64,000 nt of DNA. Origin: Eutrema japonicum (lineage: Eukaryota > Streptophyta > Magnoliopsida > Brassicales > Brassicaceae). Location: the NCBI GenBank assembly GCA_030161315.1, contig BSQW01000010.1, forward strand, positions 26,538,159 to 26,602,158. Direction: 5' to 3'. Below the pieces are notes generated by a model. The model ran no database searches, was not told the DNA's origin, and saw only the letters and a program-made list of their open reading frames with translations. Positions 57,512 to 64,000 of the stretch are shown piece after piece; positions within the stretch are counted from its first letter, which is position 1, and every line of letters starts with the position of its first letter. The translations under genes were made by a program, and so were the position numbers.

Positions 57512-58199
57512 GTGCATCCTTACTTTCAAAGTCACTTGAATGCATTACTTTGAATTAATTTCTTAAAGTGATACCCTACAAAAAATGCTCACCATCGCTC
57601 CCAATGAAATATGCAATGCACTCTATATGCAAATTAGACTCGAACCTTCATATGGAATGCAACTACATGATTTAATTTTTTTTTTTTGATTTTTTTTGCA
57701 TTTTTCTATGCTATAAGTGAATCCATGATATGCATGAGACTCAAGATGCAAAATCAAAAATAAAACACAAAGCACAATATTAGATACCAGTCCCTTCCCC
57801 AAACTTAAATCACACCGTCCCGGTGTGAAATAAATTCAAGAAAGAGAACAAAAACAAAAGATAAAATGCAAAGACTCAAGAGAAAATAGCTACTTACAAT
57901 GGAGGAGTGGTACCATGGGAATGGAGAGAATGCTTGGTGGAGGCGGACCCATGAGGAGAGGCACTTGATCGATCGATCCAAGGGTGGAGAGCTTTCCAAC
58001 ATCAAACACCGTTGTTGCTTTGCCATGACCTTGCTACCATTAAGAACCTTGAAACCACTTAATAAAAACATTAAAAAGCACTTAAAAAGATATAAAATAT
58101 TTACAAAGATACATATGGGAATGTCTCCCAAGTCCGCTTTGTTTAACGTCACTAAGGTCGACGTTTGTTACCCTTTTAGGCAGGTGGAGAAGGAGTGGT
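57512..58199 (-). other. Athila 3' internal noncoding region (copy 2, right), second part
   Basis: Resumes the region cut by CACTA-4. The reverse of 24845-25450 in Athila-1, including the purine run (minus strand AGTTTGGGGAAGGGACTGG, near 57800). Confidence 0.78.
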
Positions 58200-59050
58200 G
58201 AAACTCCTTGGTGGGTCCTTGAGCTCAAGTTTAAGAACCTTGCTCATGATCTCTTGAAAACTGGTTTGCCCCTTCTCTTTGAGCTACGGTGTGAGGATTG
58301 CTTTAACCGAGGCAAAAGGCTTGGACCGTCCCTTACACTTGATCATGTAGTCAATCACCCCATCTTCATGTTTCCAAGGAGTGAGAGTCATGATGGAAGG
58401 CTGGTATAGCATGGTCTCGTCCTCATCATTACCATAACCCAAAGCCTATGTTCCATGAGAATCTACCTTCATTTTACAAGCACTTGGGGGTGAAGCCAAA
58501 TCCCTCGTTTCACAACAACCCAAGTACTCTACCCTTTCAACACGAATCTCATTATCTTCAATGATAATTGTGCCACAAAGTCCATTTTATGGAGGCTTCA
58601 TTGAGTAAAAGACATTATCATCCACGTTCTTGAGCATTACCCTTTTTTTTAAGTTCATGCTTGCACCGGCGGTATTGAGGAATTGAGTCCCAAGAAGGAG
58701 GGGTTTTTTTTTAAGTTCATCTCCATAACAATGAAATCCGTTGGTACAAGACACTCTCCGATCTTGAGAGGATAGTCTTCAACAAGGTCAAGTGGTTTTC
58801 TTGAAAAACAATCTCCAAACGTGATGGTGGAAGGGTAATCCTCCATACTCTTGATCCCAAGATTCTTAACCATCTCCAAGGACATGACGTTCACACTCGA
58901 ACCCGAGTCACACAAAGCATCATCTATCTTCAAGTCTCCAAGAGAGCAAGTGATGGAGAATTTACCGGGATTTCCAATCTTGGGGATAGACTTAGGCTCA
59001 ACCCTTGTTATGCTTGGTGAATCAAAGACCGCCATAAGCTCTTCCACTTT
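58200..59050 (-). pseudogene. Athila aspartic protease and conserved 3' coding region (copy 2)
   Basis: Minus-strand retropepsin-like domain: SIPKIGNPGKFSITCSLGDL, DDALCDSGSSVNVMSLEMVK with active-site DSG (near 58900-58935), TFGDCFSRKPLDLV. The LLLGTPFL-type closing motif is damaged by a T-run (about 58645-58725). The conserved tail follows at 58420-58200 (TLTPWKHEDGVIDYMI, then KLELKDPPRSF). No RT or integrase follows, as in Athila-1. The protease would process gag. Confidence 0.85.
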
Positions 59051-60318
59051 CCCTCGGTTCTCAAGTATGTTTTTGATGAAATTTTAGTATTGTGGGACTT
59101 GAGACAAGTCACTCTCACCAGGCAAAGGTGCTCCAATCTTATCCATGTTTGCTTTGAAGCTTGACAGCACTTTCTTTCGAGCCTTGGTGAGAAAACGACC
59201 GGGAAATGGAAGTAGAGGCTCGTATGGAGAAGGTGCAATGCACAAAGCCTCTTTCTTAGACATCACATGTGTCTCCACGTTCTTCTCTTTAACCACGTCA
59301 TTGAGAGACGTCTCAACTCTCATTCGTGTAGAAATAAATTGCTTTTCATGTATGCTTTTACCCTTTCCCTCAACAAAAATCACATCATCTTCATTCCCAA
59401 GGGTCACCCTCCCCCACCTTGTTTCTCAATGTCCTCATTGAGCTTTGAGAAAACATCTCTAGGGGGAAGTTCTTCGACTTGTGAACCATATAGTAGAAGC
59501 TCTATTTCTCTAATAGCGGCTTCATTCTCATCATTGTGATGTGATTCATTTGAGGATATAGCGTTGTAATACTCCTTTTGGTTCTCATCGACTTTCCCTT
59601 TGAGCTTCTCCATAGGTTTGCTTGAAAGGGAGATTCCTTGGGTGCGTTGTTGTTCCAAAAGTTTGATTCAAGAAGATAGAGCTTCAAACCTTGTGTTGAG
59701 ATCGTGGTATGAGCAATCCACCTTGTTATGGATTTCCGATATCTTCTTACTTATATCCATTGTTCCATTAGCTTGGCCTTGAAGAAGTTGTTGAAGAACG
59801 TTTTTGACATCAAAGTCTTGAGGCATAGAGTTGTTTCCTTGAGCTTGTGGGGCAAAACCTTGTTTAAAACTGCTTTGGTTCCCTTTTAAATTCTTTTTGG
59901 GAACATATCCTTGTTGTTGGTTGTTGGAGGCTTGGCCTTGGTTAGCTTGTTGGGGGTAGACTTGGCGTTGTGGATTCTCCACATTTAGATTTCTATATGA
60001 GAGGTTAGGGTGGTTTCTATAGTTGTTGTTGAAACCCCTTTGATAGCCACCTTGATTCACAACATAATTCACTTCCTCTTGAGTACCCAAATCCACACTG
60101 TCCACTTGGAACCGTTGGTTTGCATCAAAATCACCAACAAAGTGAACTGTTTTTTGAGAAGCATTTAGAAGCTTGTCAATCATAGTGGATTGCTTGTCCA
60201 TCTTGTCATGGAGAGCCTTCATTTCCTTGGTTCCTTTGCTCCTAAAAATCACTTGTGGTCCTTGTAGCTCGATCATATTCATCACCATAGGTTCCATCAC
60301 TTTGTGCAAGATTTTCCA
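59051..60318 (-). pseudogene. Athila gag-like protein (copy 2, right), cut by CACTA-5
   Basis: The minus-strand gag end: ENLAQSDG at the CACTA-5 junction, then TAG at 60242-60244 after TTSDF (the same stop as in Athila-1), MKALHDKMDKQSTMIDKLLN, a long Q/N/G-rich stretch (60050-59800) and SSNESHHNDENEAAIREIEL with LLLYGSQVEELPPRDVFSKL (59560-59420). Further pieces to 59084 (VETHVMSKKEAL, PGRFLTKARKKVLSSFKANM) link it to the protease. Frame breaks occur near 59690, 59405 and 59080. Confidence 0.83.
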
Positions 60319-60334
60319 CTACACTACAAGAAAA

Positions 60335-60628
60335 AGCTTTTCTTAACGGCTGAATAACGCTATCTAACGATACCATAGCGTTTTAACAAGTGCTGTATCA
60401 TCGCCCGTCATAATAGGTCATGCACTTTAGATAGCGGTTTTTGACAGTGCTATCGTATTTTCATATACTATAGCGCATTTTATTATGCAATTAAATAGTA
60501 TTTAATAGCGTATTCTTTTTGCTATTATTTACATTATTAACGGCGTTTGAGAATTGTTATTTTTAATATAAATATAGCAATTCTGCTATTGTAATTGTTT
60601 CTTAGTATTGTTTTTATATGAATTTGTT

Positions 60629-60667
<39 letters not shown>

Positions 60668-60853
60668 TTATATATATAATAACACATATATATATATATA
60701 TACGATTTTGGGTTTATAAACATTATTATAATATCAAACATAGGTTCCACTACATCAAGTGTAACAAAGAAAGAAACATAGGTTCCACTTATTACAGACA
60801 CAAAGAGAAGTAGTTCAAAGTACAACATAAAACCCAAATGTTTCACAATTGTC
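60335..60853. repeat. CACTA-5 left (3') subterminal region
   Basis: Repeats of ATAGCG/CGCTAT type at 60350-60600, then (TA)n-rich sequence (60636-60660, 60686-60702) and plain sequence with a short repeat of CATAGGTTCCACT (60740 and 60778). No gene. Confidence 0.75.
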
Positions 60854-63203
60854 TCAGATGAAAACAATCTTTTCATTAGGCCAAGCCACTGTGGATCTTA
60901 TTGCATCAGCTATGAATTCAACTTCAGAGTTTGGTCTCCACACTCGTGCACCATCAACCTTGGAAACCTCTACCCAGACCTTAGAAGCATTGTTACCTAA
61001 AGGGATAAAATGAACCTTGTCTGCTGGATCAGTTGAAAACACACGACCTACTGCAACTGTCCGTCCAGAGTTATCACAGTCCAAGAGAGCGCACTTCTGT
61101 TTAGCACCTTTGCCGCTACTACCAGTGCTGGGATTACCACTCTAAAACCAACAATGATAAACACATTCATCACAATAACATCACGACAATATCAACATAG
61201 CCAAGACAACAAATATCTATTCTCAGCCTCATCTAAAAATCTGACTACACTATTATCCAAGTGTATTAAGAAACTAGTTTTTAAAACTTACATGAGTGGA
61301 TTTCTTGGTTGTTTCATCATCTGTAGGTTGATCAGGTAGTCTTAACCTATCCATAGGCCATGCAATGGTCTCATGTAGTGCATCGCCCATCTTTGACATT
61401 CCAGGCCTAGGTCTCCATAGAAAAGCAGCATTTTTAACAACAACCTCAATCTTAACAACTGCAGCATCCGGTCCAAGCGGAATATCACTGACCAATTCTG
61501 AAGGTTCAGTTGACAACAATATACCCTCATCAATCAATTCATTTTCTCCTTTCCAGTAATCAAATATCTGAACTCTTCCTCTTGATGCATTTGTAGCCTA
61601 ATGAATCATGCCAAATATATACACGATATATTTTGCAAATGTTCAAGCTTGCTAATTAATTCTGCTTGAGTAGATTCGAGTTTCTGGACATGTGAGTCTC
61701 TAGCGTGTAAGAATGCCAACTTGGTAACAGTAGCCCCTCTGCCCATCCCCCTAATTCTTCATGGTCTGTCTTTTCCTAGAACCTTACTCACGACATCTTC
61801 TCTGATATTATCCGAGCATGTGGAGTCCATTTCACTGTCAATTGTCTTGATCATCTCCTGCAATCAAGAACAATACACAAAATGTGCATATTACTTTTAA
61901 AACAAACAGAAGAACCAAAAGTAATAAGAATTTGAATCAGTCTTACAATAGTTTCTGCGAATTCTTCCCTAACGGGTCTCCCATCAGAATGCGTATGGCT
62001 TGTTACCCAAACCTTAGCTCTAGTAACTTTCTTAGGATCAGAACTGTTTCTTTTCTACAAGTTCATACAAATAGTTGTCAACAAATAAAGGAATTATTAT
62101 TACAACTAACCAATTCATTACACAGACAAATATACCATCTCATGAGCTAGGCGATTCATTCCTTTGCAGCTGGTGGTGTGAGGAATTTGACCCTTCCTGA
62201 GTTGCCTGTATTTATCACTTTTTTCCTATTGACATAAACAGTCAGATGACAGAACTATTCTCTAAACAAATTAGCTTACAAGTAATCAATCCACATTATA
62301 TACAACCTCAAAAGTTGTGGTCTTCTGCCTTTCACCCAAGTGTTCCAAGCTGATGAAGATTGGATGTTGCTAGGCTTAATTTGCTGTAGTTGAACCTTGT
62401 TTTTAATAGCTCAAACTTTGGAAGAGAGCCTAGATTTAGAGGCCCTCCACAAACAACCCATCTGCTTAAAGACTACATCTTTTTGCCATTCTTCTGTCAA
62501 GTTGAATCTTCCCTGTCAAACATTGCCAAGTTAAACACTAAAACAATTCACTTACACTCATGCTCAATCAAAAAAGCCAAGAAAATAACCTCAATTTCCT
62601 CCCACAAGGCGTCTTTTGTCTTTTCTTCGAGATGTCTCCAGTCATCTAGAAGTACTGGCACATGCTCTTTCACAAGAGGACCAAGAAAGGAGGAGAGTGT
62701 CACTGATCCACTACCAACATGCTCACCTATTTCATTAAACTCCACTTCTACCTTGTCCTCTATATTTTTTGCCTTTTTGCGCATTTTAGTTGGACCTCTG
62801 TTCTTCCTATTTTTGTTCTCTATTGTTCTGTCTGTACTTCAGAGGTGTTGGAGACTCCATTTGTGGAAGGGGGGGGGGGGGGGGGGGTGGTTTCTTCTTC
62901 TTCTTCAGTAGGTGGGTGTTGTTCCACTTCTTCGTCAACAACTTTGTTTTTCTCGTTATCCATGACTGCTGTGAAATCTTGTTCCTCTTCTTCGTATCCA
63001 GTAGAATCTTTTTCAGGAAATTTTTTAGCATTCTTTTCTCTTTCACCAGTATTTTCTCTTTCAACAGTCTTTTCTCTTTCATTCACCTCTGGAGCAGCCT
63101 TCTTGTGTTTCTTCTGATCCAAAGACACTTCAGGACTCACATCAAGGCCTGCTTGGCGCTTACTTCGACGGACATTTTCCTTAACATTTGTTTGTTTCAT
63201 CAT
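60854..63203 (-). pseudogene. CACTA-5 TNPA-like protein with two DUF8039-like repeats
   Basis: A plant En/Spm TNPA-type protein of a different subfamily. Minus-strand parts: basic/acidic N-terminus (63203-62890), a poly-proline run from C19 (62887-62869), KVEVEFNEIGEHVGSGSVTL and FLGPLVKEHVPVLLDDW (62760-62640), NLTEEWQKDVVFKQMGCLWR (62510-62450), a TGA in SSKV*A near 62411, KYRQLRKGQIPHTTSCKGMN (62215-62155), VTRAKVWVTSHTHSDGRPVR (62030-61970) and KVLGKDRP followed by a stop (about 61760). It ends with two similar units, DIPLGPDAAVVKIEVVV..AFLWRP..AWP (61500-61340) and FIPLGNNASKVWVEV..ARVWRP..AWP (60995-60860). The poly-G run and stops make it a pseudogene as read. Confidence 0.78.
62869..62887 (+). 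repeat. Run of 19 guanines in CACTA-5 TNPA gene
   Basis: Encodes poly-proline on the minus strand. The frame before and after differs, so its length as given here breaks the gene; slippage or base-calling error is possible. Confidence 0.9.
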
Positions 63204-63236
63204 ATCAGATTACCTGAAACACAACCAAAATTAGCA

Positions 63237-63710
63237 TTAATCATCTATTAGAACACCTTCGCAATCATTCCTAACACAGAAACTCTCGTCATCAGATGAC
63301 TGATCCCGTAAATATTCAATTGGCTGGACTGATAATGGTGCATAAACAATCTCCTCTTCTGTCTCTAACTCGTGGTATCCTCTTGGTGGTGCCCTCATGA
63401 CAACATACCAAGGTGAGTTGTCATCTTCTCTAGAGTAGAAAACTTGTTTTGCTTGCGATGGCAGAATGTAAGGATCATTTACAAATGATGACTGGTTCAT
63501 ATGGAGATTCACAAGTGTAAAACCGTCTTCCTCTTTCAATCCTTTCCCTTTGTTAGCCCAACTACACTTAAACAGTGGAACCTGGAACATGTGGTAGTCC
63601 AACAATATAATCTCCTTTATCACTCCATAGTATGCTACTATGTCTGCCATTTGTTTAGAATCTTTAGCACTAGCTCTACACATGTAAAATGCTTCATATG
63701 TGACGTAGCT
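63237..63710 (-). pseudogene. CACTA-5 transposase C-terminal domain (DUF4216), partial
   Basis: Minus-strand text ESYVTYEAFYMCRASAKDSK, ADIVAYYGVIKEIILLDYHM, VPLFKCSWANKGKGLKEEDG and PYILPSQAKQVFYSRED matches the DUF4216 domain at the end of plant CACTA transposases, ending in an acidic tail. Its stop is 34 bp before the TNPA start. The part before ESYVTY is replaced by unrelated sequence at about 63719, so the gene is disrupted. The text is clearly diverged from the DUF4216 of CACTA-1 and -2. Confidence 0.85.
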
Positions 63711-63718
63711 CTCCCTAT

Positions 63719-64000
63719 GATCGAAACTCTAAGGTAGGTAACGTGAAGGATAACCCTTGCAAGCCGTGAGCTTCAAGGCGTGTGGAGTGAATTGGTCGCA
63801 CAGAGGGGATGGAGAACCTCTGATATTCCTTTGTTCTATCAAGATATGACACACTTGAATCGAACAAGAGCCTGGATATGACACACCAAGCGAGATCAAG
63901 AGAAGAGCAAGATATGAACTCGTTTTCTCTCAAAGAAAGAAGGCTGCGCCTCAAATTTTAATAAAAGGTAGGGTAAATGTTTTCAGCGACATTACAAGAG
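63719..64000. mobile_element. Probable LTR or other insertion at the window end (partial)
   Basis: Starts TGATCGAAACTCTAAGG exactly where the DUF4216 match stops. The TG start fits an LTR, and the sequence shows no CACTA-type repeats and no coding match. Without the other end, neither the duplication nor the family can be stated. Confidence 0.35.

Larger units (their letters stand above)
60322..63718 (-). mobile_element. CACTA-5 (En/Spm-type, different lineage, right end not seen)
   Basis: Begins CACTACAAGAAAAAGC at 60322, preceded by CTA (60319-60321). The host gag frame matches Athila-1 up to this point (GTGCTAGTGGAAAATC in Athila-1), so the border is firm. Genes are on the minus strand: the DUF4216 end of a transposase (63237-63710) and a TNPA-like gene (60854-63203). 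The repeat motif near the end is ATAGCG/CGCTAT, unrelated to the other four. The rest lies beyond a probable LTR at 63719 and the window edge. Confidence 0.85.

Noticed and set aside
63715..63954. Open frame at the window end on the minus strand
   Set aside because: No recognisable domain, and it lies in a probable LTR.
1..64000. A new multi-gene host system (defence, biosynthesis or similar)
   Set aside because: Every recognisable protein belongs to transposons or retrotransposons, apart from the small captured RABA fragment.

Overview
The window looks like repeat-packed plant heterochromatin, most likely from a Brassicaceae genome. The evidence is Athila-type Ty3/gypsy elements, CACTA (En/Spm) elements ending in CACTACAAGAAAA, a plant L1-like LINE, a Harbinger derivative and a plant RABA GTPase fragment. 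I found no intact cellular gene. Nearly every base belongs to a mobile element or its debris, and most coding regions carry stops or frameshifts. The value of the window is its readable insertion history: many elements can be bounded to the base by target-site duplications (TSDs), and several interrupted reading frames rejoin when the insert is removed.

Layout. 1-11253 (minus): a chromovirus-like Ty3/gypsy polyprotein (protease, RT, RNase H), split by CACTA-1 (1330-10359, TSD ATT). 11264-11500: an inverted gag fragment. About 11530-31550: one degenerate LINE split by a 16.2-kb non-autonomous Athila (12132-28340, TSD TTAAA), which itself contains CACTA-2 (14440-22550, TSD ATT). The LINE is also split by a Mutator-like element (29448-31207, 9-bp TSD) carrying a RABA first exon and a tRNA-like sequence. 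32045-45635: Athila ORF1-type copies in both orientations, split by CACTA-3 (32657-39128, TSD CTA), a solo LTR (39782-40775) and Athila-type LTRs. 45636-48324: a long LTR containing a Harbinger derivative (45724-46800, TSD TTA). 48472-60321 (minus): tandem gag-pro Athila copies sharing an LTR and interrupted by CACTA-4 (52102-57508, TSD ATG). 60322 to about 63718: CACTA-5, of a different lineage (TSD CTA), cut by a probable LTR at the window end.

How the genes work together. Elements CACTA-1 to -4 have two genes: a TNP2-type transposase expected to cut at the CACTA ends, and a TNPA-like protein expected to bind the subterminal repeats. The subterminal motif differs between elements and tracks the transposase/TNPA subtype. 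The two Athila gag-pro copies lack reverse transcriptase and integrase and share a stop codon in gag, so they were probably mobilised in trans.

No new defence or metabolic system was found. The most unusual items are the gene-capturing Mutator-like element, the paired change of subterminal motif and transposase type, the shared-stop Athila derivatives, and long hairpins inside CACTA-1 and CACTA-2. Family assignments rest on recognition by eye; no database search was run.
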